From: Solobacterium sp. | GTDB lineage: Bacteria > Bacillota_I > Bacilli_A > Erysipelotrichales > Erysipelotrichaceae | DNA length: 45,548 bases | Reading direction: 5' to 3' | NCBI GenBank assembly: GCA_017539385.1 | Contig: JAFYHC010000044.1 | Coordinates: forward strand, 1 to 45,548 | Shown: positions 15,093-23,020 of the stretch, piece after piece | Layout of the letters: each line of letters begins with the position of its first letter | Numbering within the stretch: the first letter of the stretch is position 1 | The notes under the pieces: generated by a model | What the model saw: only the letters and a program-made list of their open reading frames with translations | What the model was told of the DNA's origin: nothing | Database searches by the model: none | Translations under genes and position numbers: made by a program

Positions 15093-16067
15093 TTATCGTA
15101 ACGATACTCTGATTCCGTTTTCTTCCAGCAGTTTTACAGCATCCTGCCATGTGCCGGCCGATGTATTGGCACCGACTGCACCAAGAACGGAATACGATTG
15201 TGCTGATCCAAAGGCTGCACAGGAAGGAATGTCATATCCCTTCAGCCATGCACTTACAAAACCTGCCAGAAACGCGTCCCCTGCCCCGGTGGTATCCACC
15301 GGTTTCTTTTTATACAGCGTATCCATGGTCCATTTCTCATGGAAGTCCGTTACCAGTACGCCTTTTTCTCCCAGCTTGATGCCAAACACCCGGAGTGGGA
15401 ACTGGGAGAAGAACGCACAGATCTCATCCGGATCCTGGCTTTGGGCATAGATGGAAGCCTCCTGGAAACTGGGAATGAAGATATCGCAGTTTGCCAGTGC
15501 ATCCTCTATGTTTTTCATCCAGTTGCCTTCCCGGTCATAGGAGGCATCCATGGAAGTGGTCAGACCATGTGCATGCGCTCTTGCAAAAAGTGTGCCGAGC
15601 GGTTTTCCATCCAGCCGCTTTAATACATTTGCACTGGCAAGATGCAGATGGCGTGCCTTATGCATCAGTTCGTCACTCACCATATCCTGGGTAAAAAAAT
15701 GATTGCCGTTATCCGGCACCCGGATGATATGACGCTCTCCCTCTGGATCCACCAGGATCGCCGGAGAAGCCGTATGGACCGCTGCACTTTTATGCAGATA
15801 CGAACAGTCTGCACCGGCTTCTTCCAGTTCATGAATGATCAGATCTGCCGCACTGTCTTCACCAAGCGACGCACATACTGCTGTCTCTAGGCCAAGGCGT
15901 GCCATACTGACTGCCGCATTCACCGCATCTCCGCCGGAAGAAGCGTAATATCCCTTTGCCAGGATCCCGTCGATCGACATCAGATCACGGTCTACTCCGG
16001 TAAAAAGCGTATCCCATGTCGCAATCCCTGCACACACGACATCAAATTCTTTATTGTTCATTTCCAT
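15093..16067 (-). CDS. PfkB-family carbohydrate kinase
   Basis: A ribokinase-type kinase of about 324 residues; the most plausible starts are ATG at 16067 (MEMNNKEF) or 16061, both with only a weak GAGAC-type SD. The C-terminal signature PVDTTGAGDAFLAGFVSAW holds the catalytic Asp and anion hole, and YYASSGGDAVNAAVSMARLG is the sugar-binding N-terminal block. It would phosphorylate the ketose made by the isomerase at the operon's end. First gene of the operon. In sulfo-EMP operons the SF kinase is also a PfkB protein (YihV), but no aldolase or transaldolase is present here to complete that pathway. Confidence 0.85.
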   Translation of the reverse strand: MEMNNKEFDVVCAGIATWDTLFTGVDRDLMSIDGILAKGYYASSGGDAVNAAVSMARLGLETAVCASLGEDSAADLIIHELEEAGADCSYLHKSAAVHTASPAILVDPEGERHIIRVPDNGNHFFTQDMVSDELMHKARHLHLASANVLKRLDGKPLGTLFARAHAHGLTTSMDASYDREGNWMKNIEDALANCDIFIPSFQEASIYAQSQDPDEICAFFSQFPLRVFGIKLGEKGVLVTDFHEKWTMDTLYKKKPVDTTGAGDAFLAGFVSAWLKGYDIPSCAAFGSAQSYSVLGAVGANTSAGTWQDAVKLLEENGIRVSLR

Positions 16068-16228
16068 GTCTCTTTTCTTACCTTTAATCATACAGCAAAT
16101 CGTTTCTGTCGGGCATCCTCATTCAGCGTATGATTTGTTTTCCTGTTGGTGCATCCGTCAAAAAAATGCCGGGGAGATATTTACTCCACGACACTCCTTC
16201 CTGCATGACTGTTCTGGATCATTCGGTT

Positions 16229-16558
16229 TCATTTTCTGTCAAACGTAAGAATATCATCTTTTAGGACGTCTGCTCTTGCGGCAAGAATACAATCCACATA
16301 ATCCAGATTGGACGTATGATAATACACAAGTACCTGCATAACCACCGGTTTATCCACAAGATCGATTTCTTTCAAAAATACACCGAGTGTATCTGCAATC
16401 TCTTTTCGTCCGCACTGATACACACCCGTTAGTACATAAACAACTTCCGGAATCGTGCCCGCACCAGAACGGATTGCTTCTTCAACGCATTCTGCCTGTT
16501 CTTCTATATCGTTCAAAAGATATCGCAGGATCGCGTTCGCATCCAGTATTTTACTCAT
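16229..16558 (-). CDS. PIN-domain RNase toxin, VapC-like
   Basis: 109 residues starting MSKILDANAILRYLLND, with the first PIN-domain Asp at residue 6, the central acid in TIPEVVYVL, and the DYVDCILAARA block with further Asp; it ends FDRK. VapC-type toxins cut tRNA or rRNA. It is a little shorter than the usual 120-135 residues, but all the acidic positions that can be checked are there. Start overlaps the antitoxin stop by 8 bases, so translation is coupled. Confidence 0.82.
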   Translation of the reverse strand: MSKILDANAILRYLLNDIEEQAECVEEAIRSGAGTIPEVVYVLTGVYQCGRKEIADTLGVFLKEIDLVDKPVVMQVLVYYHTSNLDYVDCILAARADVLKDDILTFDRK

Positions 16559-16823
16559 GCTTCGCCGCCATTGCTTTTATAAAAGCTTCTTTTTCCAGTT
16601 TTCTGCGATCAGCCGATGCATATTCCTTCAAAAGTCCTCTGGCCGATGTGTTATTTACTGCATAATCTTTTGGAACAAATGGAAACCCTTTTTCCTTAAT
16701 GCTCTGGGCCGCGAAAATTCGAACTGCCTCAGCGAATGTTGTCCCGAGATTTCGATAAATACGTTCTACTGTTTCTTTCATTTCTGCATCCATACGAATC
16801 TGTGCAATGGCTTCTTTTGGCAT
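16551..16823 (-). CDS. RelB/DinJ-type antitoxin partner of the PIN toxin
   Basis: 90 residues, start MPKEAIAQIRMD at 16823 after ACGGGAGGAACAG; the longer open frame upstream runs through the operator. The N-terminal IRMDAEMKETVERIYRNLGTTFAEAVRIF reads as a ribbon-helix-helix DNA-binding domain of the RelB/DinJ kind, followed by a charged toxin-binding tail. RelB/DinJ-type antitoxin with a PIN toxin is a mixed but known combination. The antitoxin presumably represses the pair through the palindrome just upstream. Confidence 0.82.
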   Translation of the reverse strand: MPKEAIAQIRMDAEMKETVERIYRNLGTTFAEAVRIFAAQSIKEKGFPFVPKDYAVNNTSARGLLKEYASADRRKLEKEAFIKAMAAKHE

Positions 16824-16842
16824 TCTCTGTTCCTCCCGTATT

Positions 16843-16871
16843 ACAAACGTAATATTATATAATACGTTTGT
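16843..16871. promoter_or_regulatory. Palindromic operator of the toxin-antitoxin pair
   Basis: ACAAACGTAATATTATAT on the plus strand is mirrored by ATAATACGTTTGT: nine-base outer arms around an AT-rich centre, 20 bases before the antitoxin start. TTGACA lies on the reverse strand at its edge and TATAAT in its centre, but their spacing is not that of a normal promoter pair, so the exact promoter is uncertain. Confidence 0.65.
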
Positions 16872-16920
16872 CAATATCGTTTGTATAACAGATTCTTTTC
16901 CATTCCATTTCCATCCGCAC

Positions 16921-16955
16921 AAAAAAACCTCCCTGCCCATATATATGCAGGAAGG
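16921..16955 (-). terminator. Terminator of the aromatic amino acid operon
   Basis: On the reverse strand CCTTCCTGC pairs with GCAGGGAGG (9 bp, one G-U), 10-nt AT-rich loop, then seven T. It follows aroQ by about 38 bases. It is related to the terminators at 9029 and 10121, which share the CCTCCCTGC arm and a TATATA-type loop. Confidence 0.88.
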
Positions 16956-16993
16956 CATGTACTTCCACGAAAATCGCTGCAATTGCGGCAATG

Positions 16994-17443
16994 TTATTGG
17001 GTATTGTTGTTCCGGTATGCCATCAGAGCATCTGCGGCTTCCACATACCCAACAGCGCCATGTCCTGCGATCTGACAGAGGCAATATGGTGCTGCGTAGG
17101 AAACATGACGGAATTCTTCGCGTTCACTGATGGCGCTGAGATGGACTTCAACCACCGGCAGCGGTGCAATGGCCTTCACCGCATCGGCAATCGCAATGCT
17201 GGTATGGGTATAGGCACCGGGATTCATCACGATGCCGTCATAGTCTTTGAAATACGCTTCCTGGATCCAGTCCACGAGGTCTCCCTCGTGGTTGGACTGA
17301 CGCAGGTCTGCTTCAATGCCGCGCTTTGCATATTCTTCGCGGATCATTGCACAGATCGATTCAAATGTCTCTTTGCCATAGATAGCCGGTTCCCGGATCC
17401 CGACCATGTTGAGATTCGGACCGTTGATCACCATGATTTTCAT
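16994..17443 (-). CDS. aroQ: 3-dehydroquinate dehydratase, type II
   Basis: 149 residues. Third step of the shikimate pathway: dehydrates 3-dehydroquinate to 3-dehydroshikimate. NGPNLNMVGIREPAIYG is the type II signature; the lid region with the catalytic Tyr, the LRQSNHEGDLVDW block, NPGAYTHTSIAIADAV and the HLSAISEREEFR segment with the conserved His are all complete. Last gene of the operon; its start overlaps the tyrA stop by 4 bases. Confidence 0.95.
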   Translation of the reverse strand: MKIMVINGPNLNMVGIREPAIYGKETFESICAMIREEYAKRGIEADLRQSNHEGDLVDWIQEAYFKDYDGIVMNPGAYTHTSIAIADAVKAIAPLPVVEVHLSAISEREEFRHVSYAAPYCLCQIAGHGAVGYVEAADALMAYRNNNTQ

Positions 17444-18288
17444 CGTTTATCAAATTCCTTTCTGCGCATGCCGGAGATGCGCATTTTTTCCTGCATGCCG
17501 GCGGTATCATCGTTTTCCAGCAGCGTGCGGAATTCCATCATTTCTTTCACAAAGCCATCGATCTCTTCAAGAAGAATGTCTTTGTTCAGCAGGAACAACT
17601 GCGGCCACAGTTCCTCATTGATCAAAGCAATGCGCGTCAGATCACGGAAGCTGTCACCGGTATAGCGGACCAAGTCCGGATCACTGCTGGCATTCATTAA
17701 TGCAACAGCGATCACATGCGTCAATTGCGATAAGAAGCCGATCATGCGGTCATGCTGCTCGGCAGAAAGCGTACTGATGCGGCCGAAGCCCAGGATCTCT
17801 GCCACCTGCCGCATGGTTTCCAATGCGTCCGCAGGTGTATCTTCTTCGCTGACCAGCAGGAAATTGGCGCCATGGAAGCGCTCCGTATCCGCATAGGCAA
17901 TGCCCCGGAATTCCCTGCCTGCCATGGGATGGCAGCTGAGATACTGTACGCCAGACGGGAGGTGTTCTTTGACATGCGAAATAACACTGCGCTTGACGCC
18001 TGACACATCACTCAGAAGACTTCCCGGCTTCAGATATCTGCCGTTTTCCGTGATCCATTTCAGAAACGCATCCGGATACAGTGCAGAGATCACAATGTCG
18101 CATTCCTGCACAAGAGAGGGATCACTGCTTCCCATTGTGATCCAGCCTTTCGTCTTTCCATAGGCAATGGCTGCTTCATCGATATCCACCGCATATACGG
18201 TATACCCTGCCTCATGCAGTCCTTTGGCAAACGTACCGCCGATGAGTCCAAGACCAATCACGCCAAAGACAGTATCTTTCCTAAGCAT
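17440..18288 (-). CDS. tyrA: Prephenate dehydrogenase
   Basis: 282 residues, start MLRKDTVFGVIGLGLIGG at 18288, where GCGGGGGTATTGC provides the SD; an upstream ATG lacks one. Oxidatively decarboxylates prephenate to 4-hydroxyphenylpyruvate for tyrosine. Rossmann nucleotide-binding motif GLGLIGG near the start, YLSCHPMAGREFRG with the active-site region, and the helical C-terminal dimerisation domain (QLTHVIAVALMNAS). No ACT domain or chorismate mutase is fused. Overlaps aroA by 8 and aroQ by 4 bases. Confidence 0.92.
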   Translation of the reverse strand: MLRKDTVFGVIGLGLIGGTFAKGLHEAGYTVYAVDIDEAAIAYGKTKGWITMGSSDPSLVQECDIVISALYPDAFLKWITENGRYLKPGSLLSDVSGVKRSVISHVKEHLPSGVQYLSCHPMAGREFRGIAYADTERFHGANFLLVSEEDTPADALETMRQVAEILGFGRISTLSAEQHDRMIGFLSQLTHVIAVALMNASSDPDLVRYTGDSFRDLTRIALINEELWPQLFLLNKDILLEEIDGFVKEMMEFRTLLENDDTAGMQEKMRISGMRRKEFDKR

Positions 18289-19537
18289 GCAATACCCCCG
18301 CTTCTTCCAGCACAGCATAGAACTCCGGCCAGCTTTTGGCCACGCACTCTGTCCCTTCGATCTGCACGTCTTCTGTACATGCCAGAGCCAGCATGATCAG
18401 TGCCATGGCGATCCGATGGTCCCCATGCGATGAAAGCATCCCTTCGGTATATGGATGAAGCGGCCCGTTCACAATGACGGTATCCGCATCCGAATGGAAG
18501 TCTGCACCAAACTTCTGCAGTTCTTCTTCCATGGCCGCTATGCGGTCACTTTCCTTATAGCGCAGCCGTCCGCAATGCGTGAAGCGTGTTGTGCCATGGG
18601 CAAGCGTACTGAGTGCAAACAATGCCGGACCAAGATCGGTACAGTCGGAAAGATCGATCTCTGCCCCATGCAGCGATGATGGATGGATGCGGTATCCGTC
18701 TGTTGTTTCTTCGATCACAGCACCCATCTTTTCCAGTATCTCGATCAATGCATGATCCGCCTGTATGGAATCATGCGGCATATTCCGTATCGTTACCGGT
18801 ATACCCAAAGCATAGGGAATCATGGCAAGAAACGCCGCCTGGCTGTCATCCCCATCGATCGTCTGTTCAATCGGACGATAGGACTGCTTTCCTGGTATAT
18901 GCAGTACATTCCCCTGCCAGTTCACAGCGATGCCGCTTTTCTTTAACTGTGCAATTGTCATTGTGACATATGGTGCCGATTCCAATGAGGATGTCAACCG
19001 GATCGTACTGTCTTCTTCCAATAAGGGAAGTGCAAAGAGCAGCCCGGTAATAAACTGCGAAGAGATATCCCCGCGCACCGGGAATTTCCCTGCCCGCAAT
19101 GGTCCCTGCACCGTCAGATATTCTCCGTTTTTCTCGAAACGGAGAGACTGGCGGGCAAAAATCTCTTCATACACATCGAGTGGACGCTGCGGCAGGCGGC
19201 CGGCAAGATGGAAGGTCACCGGTGTATCGGAAAGTGCAGCCAATGGGATCAGGAAGCGTAGTGTACTGCCGGATTCATGGCAGTCGATGATGCCATGGGG
19301 CACACCAATGCCATGCCCTTCGATCTGCAGGCTGTTTCCTTCCTCTTTGATCACTGCGCCAAATGCCTTTGCGGCTTCGATCGTTGCAAGGATATCCTGG
19401 CTTTTCCCGGTATGATGCAGGTGTGATACGCCATCCGCCAGCATCGCCGCGAGAATCGCACGGTGTGTTTCGGATTTGCCCGGGGGAAGGATGAATTCTG
19501 CCGCAGATGCATTTCCTTTGCGAATGGTGCGGATCAT
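18281..19537 (-). CDS. aroA: 5-enolpyruvylshikimate-3-phosphate synthase
   Basis: 418 residues. Transfers enolpyruvate from PEP to shikimate 3-phosphate. PPGKSETHRAILAAML is the N-terminal substrate block, HESGSTLRFLIPL the middle glycine-rich segment, GRLPQRPLDVYE, and SHGDHRIAMALIML the C-terminal signature. N-terminal PPGKSETHR differs from the more common PGDKSISHR, which is of interest only for inhibitor sensitivity classes. Overlaps the DAHP synthase stop by 4 bases and tyrA by 8. Confidence 0.95.
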   Translation of the reverse strand: MIRTIRKGNASAAEFILPPGKSETHRAILAAMLADGVSHLHHTGKSQDILATIEAAKAFGAVIKEEGNSLQIEGHGIGVPHGIIDCHESGSTLRFLIPLAALSDTPVTFHLAGRLPQRPLDVYEEIFARQSLRFEKNGEYLTVQGPLRAGKFPVRGDISSQFITGLLFALPLLEEDSTIRLTSSLESAPYVTMTIAQLKKSGIAVNWQGNVLHIPGKQSYRPIEQTIDGDDSQAAFLAMIPYALGIPVTIRNMPHDSIQADHALIEILEKMGAVIEETTDGYRIHPSSLHGAEIDLSDCTDLGPALFALSTLAHGTTRFTHCGRLRYKESDRIAAMEEELQKFGADFHSDADTVIVNGPLHPYTEGMLSSHGDHRIAMALIMLALACTEDVQIEGTECVAKSWPEFYAVLEEAGVLHA

Positions 19538-20553
19538 GCGATCTCCCGTCCGACAGCAGCGGCGACTTTGCGGCAGTCTTCGATCAGCGTATGGAATTTC
19601 TCCGGCTTCAGCGACTGGGCACCGTCAGAGAGTGCTTCTTCCGGCTTATCGTGTACTTCGATCATGAGGCCGTCTGCACCAGCCGCAACCGCAGCCAGTG
19701 CCATCGGTTCGATCAGGCTCCAGCTTCCCGTCGCATGGGAAGGATCGATGACGACAGGCAGGTGCGTTCTTTCCTTCAGGATCGGAATGACTGCCAGATC
19801 CATCGTATTGCGCGTATATTTTTCAAATGTACGGATGCCGCGTTCACAGAAGATGACATTCGGGTTGCCGTTAGCCATGATATATTCCGCCGACATGATC
19901 CAGTCTTCGATCGTCGCCGACATGCCGCGCTTCAATAACACCGGCTTCTTCATATGACCGACTGCCTTCAGCAGATCAAAATTCTGCATATTGCGGGCAC
20001 CGATCTGCACCAGATCCGCATTCTCGGCAAACTCATCGATCTTATCCGCACTCATTAATTCCGAAACAATTGGCAGACCGACCGCATTGCCGGCTTCCTT
20101 TAGTGCCAATAGTCCCTCATAGCCCATGCCCTGGAAGGAGTATGGGGATGTACGCGGCTTATATGCACCTCCGCGCAATAACGAAGCACCTGCGTCCTTG
20201 ACTTCCTGACCAATACGCAGGATCTGCTCTTTGCTTTCCACGGCACATGGTCCGGCCATGATCACAATGGGAGATGTTCCGCCGATCTTCACGCCGCCAA
20301 CATCCACGATCGTATCTTCGGGATGAAACATGCGGTTGGCCAGCTTGTATGGTGCAGATACGCGCTGCACGTTGGCGACCCACTCATTGGCGAGAATATC
20401 CCGGTCATACAGACGGGATGTATCACCGACCAAACCGAAGACGTCAAAGTTATCACCATAGATGAGACTGACCTTCAGTCCCTTATCTTCGAAGTGTCTG
20501 TGCAGTTTTTCGATTTCCTGTTTTGGTGCGCCTTTTTTCAATGTGATGATCAT
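19534..20553 (-). CDS. aroF: DAHP synthase (AroF/AroA type I-beta) with N-terminal regulatory domain
   Basis: 339 residues. First step of the pathway: condenses PEP and erythrose 4-phosphate. Residues 1 to about 65 (MIITLKKGAPKQEIEKLH, then GDNFDVFGLVGD) form the ferredoxin-like domain that in relatives carries feedback control. The barrel holds VIMAGPCAVES, LRGGAYKPRTSPYSFQG, FCERGIRTFEKYTRNTMD, DPSHATGSW and EVHDKPEEALSDG, with metal and substrate residues intact. Starts 4 bases before the aroE-aroK stop. Confidence 0.94.
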   Translation of the reverse strand: MIITLKKGAPKQEIEKLHRHFEDKGLKVSLIYGDNFDVFGLVGDTSRLYDRDILANEWVANVQRVSAPYKLANRMFHPEDTIVDVGGVKIGGTSPIVIMAGPCAVESKEQILRIGQEVKDAGASLLRGGAYKPRTSPYSFQGMGYEGLLALKEAGNAVGLPIVSELMSADKIDEFAENADLVQIGARNMQNFDLLKAVGHMKKPVLLKRGMSATIEDWIMSAEYIMANGNPNVIFCERGIRTFEKYTRNTMDLAVIPILKERTHLPVVIDPSHATGSWSLIEPMALAAVAAGADGLMIEVHDKPEEALSDGAQSLKPEKFHTLIEDCRKVAAAVGREIA

Positions 20554-21797
20554 GGTTGTACTCCTTCTGCGACAGCGATCAGCTGTTTCAATGTTTCTTC
20601 AATGGTTCCGTTATTGTTCACCTGCACATCGCTGTACATCCGATACAGGGGCAGGCGTTCCCTGTAGAGTTGTTTCAATGCGGTTACATCTTTGGACAAT
20701 GGCCGGCTGTCACTGGCATACAAGAGAGCAAGATCCCGCTGCAACCAGACGATCGTGCCATTTTCAGCAAGATAGCGCATCGTTTCCGGTGTCTTGATCA
20801 CACCACCGCCGCACGAGATGATCTTGCCGGTGCCCTGCGCATTGTCTTTTGCGGTTTCGCATTCCATGCGCCGGAAGTACGCTTCCCCTTTTTCTTTGAA
20901 ACATGTCGGGATATCCATCCCCATGCGGCATACGATCTCATCGTCCATTTCCACATAGGCGCGCTTTGTGACTTCGGAGAGCATCTGTGCAAAGGTGGTC
21001 TTTCCCGATGTCGGCATCCCCACCAGCACGATATTTGTCCGCTCATTGCGCAGTTTTGCCATGCATGCCTGAATCGTTTCTTCGGATGGCTCTTCACCGG
21101 TAAAGAAGAGATCTGCCGCAGCAGCCTGACGCACCAGCATCTCAAAGCCGCCCAGTGTTTTGAGTCCTCTGCATTTTGCATCATAGAGCAGATGCGTACG
21201 CAGCGGATTAGCGATGACATCGATCACTGCTTCAAGATTTGTGAATGGTTCGAGAGTTACCGGGCTTTCTTTGGTATGGGGTGCCATGCCCACCGGCGTT
21301 GTATTCACCAGTATGCGATAGTCTTCAGCACCTGCATACAATTCTTCATATGTCCGGGTATGTGCGCTCTTTGTCCGGCTGATGATGTCATAGGAAGCAC
21401 CCATCGCTTCCAGTGCAGCACAGACTGCCTTCGAAGCACCCCCGCTGCCAAGCACGGCACACCGCTTCCCACTGACATCGATCCCGGCATTTTCCGTCAT
21501 TTTGCTAAAACCGATCCAGTCGGTATTATAGCCCTTCAATATGCCATGGTCATTGACGATGCAGTTGACCGCTCCGATCTTCTCTGCCGCAGGATCGATC
21601 TCATCCAGATACGGGATCACTTTCTGCTTATAGGGAATCGTGACATTGATCCCGTCAAAGTCTTTTGCCCGCATATAGGTATCCAGATATTCTTCCTTCA
21701 GTTCATGCAGAGAATACTCTGCTCCGATCAGAAGCTTATGGATTTGCGGGGACCAGCTGTGTCCCAGCGGACATCCGATCAGTTCCAGTTTCTTCAT
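20550..21797 (-). CDS. aroE/aroK: Shikimate dehydrogenase-shikimate kinase fusion
   Basis: 415 residues joining two consecutive enzymes. Residues 1 to about 250: AroE, with LIGCPLGHSWSPQIHKLL (shikimate), NVTIPYKQKV (catalytic Lys), AVNCIV, NTDWIGF (Asp) and the NADP loop VLGSGGASKAV. From about 255: AroK, with Walker A VGMPTSGKTTF, DDEIVCRMGMDI, FRRMECE (shikimate-binding Arg), CGGGVIKTPETM and the lid region SRPLS. Both halves keep their key residues, and the linker FTGEEPSEETIQACMAKLRN shows no stop or shift. Fusions of pathway neighbours are known elsewhere (plant AroD-AroE, fungal AROM), but this pairing seems uncommon. Overlaps aroB by 4 bases. Confidence 0.93.
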   Translation of the reverse strand: MKKLELIGCPLGHSWSPQIHKLLIGAEYSLHELKEEYLDTYMRAKDFDGINVTIPYKQKVIPYLDEIDPAAEKIGAVNCIVNDHGILKGYNTDWIGFSKMTENAGIDVSGKRCAVLGSGGASKAVCAALEAMGASYDIISRTKSAHTRTYEELYAGAEDYRILVNTTPVGMAPHTKESPVTLEPFTNLEAVIDVIANPLRTHLLYDAKCRGLKTLGGFEMLVRQAAAADLFFTGEEPSEETIQACMAKLRNERTNIVLVGMPTSGKTTFAQMLSEVTKRAYVEMDDEIVCRMGMDIPTCFKEKGEAYFRRMECETAKDNAQGTGKIISCGGGVIKTPETMRYLAENGTIVWLQRDLALLYASDSRPLSKDVTALKQLYRERLPLYRMYSDVQVNNNGTIEETLKQLIAVAEGVQP

Positions 21798-22798
21798 AGA
21801 CCGAGTATTCCTTTCAGTTCTTCCAGATCAGTTTCTTTCGTATATGCTTCCCCAAGTGCATCCGCATACACCAGTGTGATCGTTCCCTTGTCTGCTTTTT
21901 TATCCGATGCCGCAAGACGCAGGATCTCTTCGGGGTCTGCACCGCATGCACAGGGCAGATCCAGCTTTTCCAGCACTTTTGCAAGACGTGCTTTGAGGGC
22001 ATCATCCCGTATCATTTTCATCATTCCCATGGCAACGCATTCCCCATGCAGGTAGGTATCCAGTCCATAGTATTCTTCATAGGCATGACCCAGTGTATGT
22101 CCGAAATTCAGCAGTTTTCTCTCTCCCTGCTCCGTCTCATCCCGTTCCACGATGCCCTTTTTCACAAACAGAGAGCGGGCAATGATCTCATCGATATGGG
22201 ATGGGATATCATTGGTCTCAAACAGTTCAAAGAGATGGGGATCTTTCAGAATGCCTGCCTTGATGGCTTCGGCAAGACCGTTGTTGTAATGCCGCAGCGG
22301 CAAAGTGGATAAGACATCCGGATCCACCAGGACCATGTCCGGCTGCCAGAAGGCACCGGCACAGTTCTTATAAACACCGACATCCACCGCAGTCTTTCCG
22401 CCGATCGAGGAATCGATCTGGGCAAGCGTTGTCGTTGGTATATTCACCCAATGGATCCCGCGCATATATACCGCCGCCGCAAAGCCTGCCATATCCCCGC
22501 ATACACCGCCGCCCAATGCGATCACCGTATCTTTGCGTGACACGCCATGATCCAGCATGTCTTCCAGAATATCTTCCAGCGTACGCATGTTTTTAAAGCC
22601 TTCCCCCTGGGGAAAGACATGCATATGCGCATCGGGATACTGCTGCTGCAGAAGGGAGCGCCACTGTTCAGGGACACCGTCATCGCTGATCAGAAAGACA
22701 TGGCCTTCACGGCCAATCTTTTCTTTTGCACGTTTGAGAACACCCCGTTCCATGATGACGGGATAGCTGCTTTGTTTTGTTTCGATCGTAAGGATCAT
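21794..22798 (-). CDS. aroB: 3-dehydroquinate synthase
   Basis: 334 residues. Cyclises DAHP to 3-dehydroquinate with NAD and a metal. GGGVCGDMAGFAAAVYMRG is the nucleotide-binding glycine segment, PTTTLAQIDSSIGGKTAVD the substrate loop, and the metal ligands lie in ELFE..., FGHTLGHAYE and LHGECVAMGM. First structural gene after the attenuator: ACAGGAGGCAGGT gives a strong SD directly behind the T run of the terminator hairpin. aroC (chorismate synthase) is not in the window. Confidence 0.95.
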   Translation of the reverse strand: MILTIETKQSSYPVIMERGVLKRAKEKIGREGHVFLISDDGVPEQWRSLLQQQYPDAHMHVFPQGEGFKNMRTLEDILEDMLDHGVSRKDTVIALGGGVCGDMAGFAAAVYMRGIHWVNIPTTTLAQIDSSIGGKTAVDVGVYKNCAGAFWQPDMVLVDPDVLSTLPLRHYNNGLAEAIKAGILKDPHLFELFETNDIPSHIDEIIARSLFVKKGIVERDETEQGERKLLNFGHTLGHAYEEYYGLDTYLHGECVAMGMMKMIRDDALKARLAKVLEKLDLPCACGADPEEILRLAASDKKADKGTITLVYADALGEAYTKETDLEELKGILGL

Positions 22799-22812
22799 AC
22801 CTGCCTCCTGTT

Positions 22813-22843
22813 AAAAAGCCATACGGCACATCCGTATGGCTTT
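22813..22843 (-). terminator. Attenuator terminator before aroB
   Basis: A perfect 12-bp stem (AAAGCCATACGG with CCGTATGGCTTT), 5-nt loop and TTTTT, ending five bases before the aroB SD. It stands between the leader promoter and the first gene, not after a gene, so it can only act on the leader transcript of the operon. Confidence 0.9.
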
Positions 22844-22856
22844 CAGTTCGTATTCC

Positions 22857-22918
22857 ATTCAGATATTGCCGGTTTCATGTTGAAATGGGCAATATCTGTA
22901 TTGCCCTTTATCTGAATG
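22857..22918 (-). promoter_or_regulatory. Alternative pairing region of the aromatic leader RNA
   Basis: Three pairings compete. Hairpin A: GGGCAATA/TATTGCCC (22887-22906, 8 bp). Hairpin B: GATATTGCC/GGCAATATC (22888-22896 with 22862-22870, 9 bp), excluding A. An outer stem joins CATTCAGATA, the end of the leader peptide, to TATCTGAATG (10 bp). A ribosome stalled on Phe codons would block the outer stem. How B prevents the terminator hairpin is not obvious from the bases: only a short UUUCA/UGAAA pairing reaches its 5' arm. Confidence 0.6.
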
Positions 22919-22949
22919 TAAAGTTAAAGAAATACTGTTTCATCTTCAT
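22908..22949 (-). CDS. Aromatic leader peptide MKMKQYFFNFTFR (13 aa)
   Basis: Codons ATG AAG ATG AAA CAG TAT then TTC TTT AAC TTT ACA TTC AGA TAA: four Phe and one Tyr in 13 residues, in the first 60 bases of the leader transcript, just before competing hairpins and a terminator. This is the layout of ribosome-mediated attenuation as in enterobacterial pheA/pheST leaders. The SD is weak (GAAGAG). The reading frame is clear; its translation is not shown. Too short to be found by ordinary gene callers. Confidence 0.75.
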   Translation of the reverse strand: MKMKQYFFNFTFR

Positions 22950-22969
22950 ATCGCGTCTCTTCGAAGTCC

Positions 22970-22997
22970 ATTCTACCATGCCCGAATGATAACGCAA
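22970..22997 (-). promoter_or_regulatory. Promoter of the aromatic leader/operon
   Basis: On the reverse strand TTGCGT (-35) and TAGAAT (-10), 16 bases apart. The expected start is near 22963, giving a leader of about 165 nt to the aroB start. It lies just after pheA, so the shikimate genes have their own control, separate from the dehydrogenase-pheA pair. Confidence 0.7.
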
Positions 22998-23020
22998 CAG
23001 ATTTTTTTCTGAAAACAGTT

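Noticed and set aside
20556..22055. A 499-codon open frame on the plus strand
   Set aside because: It lies exactly antisense to aroE-aroK and aroB, has no SD, and its translation is Cys/His-rich without a recognisable domain; it is a codon-bias shadow.
22857..22997. T-box riboswitch before aroB
   Set aside because: No T-box consensus (AGGGUGGNACCGCG) or specifier stem could be found; the Phe-rich leader ORF explains the structure better.
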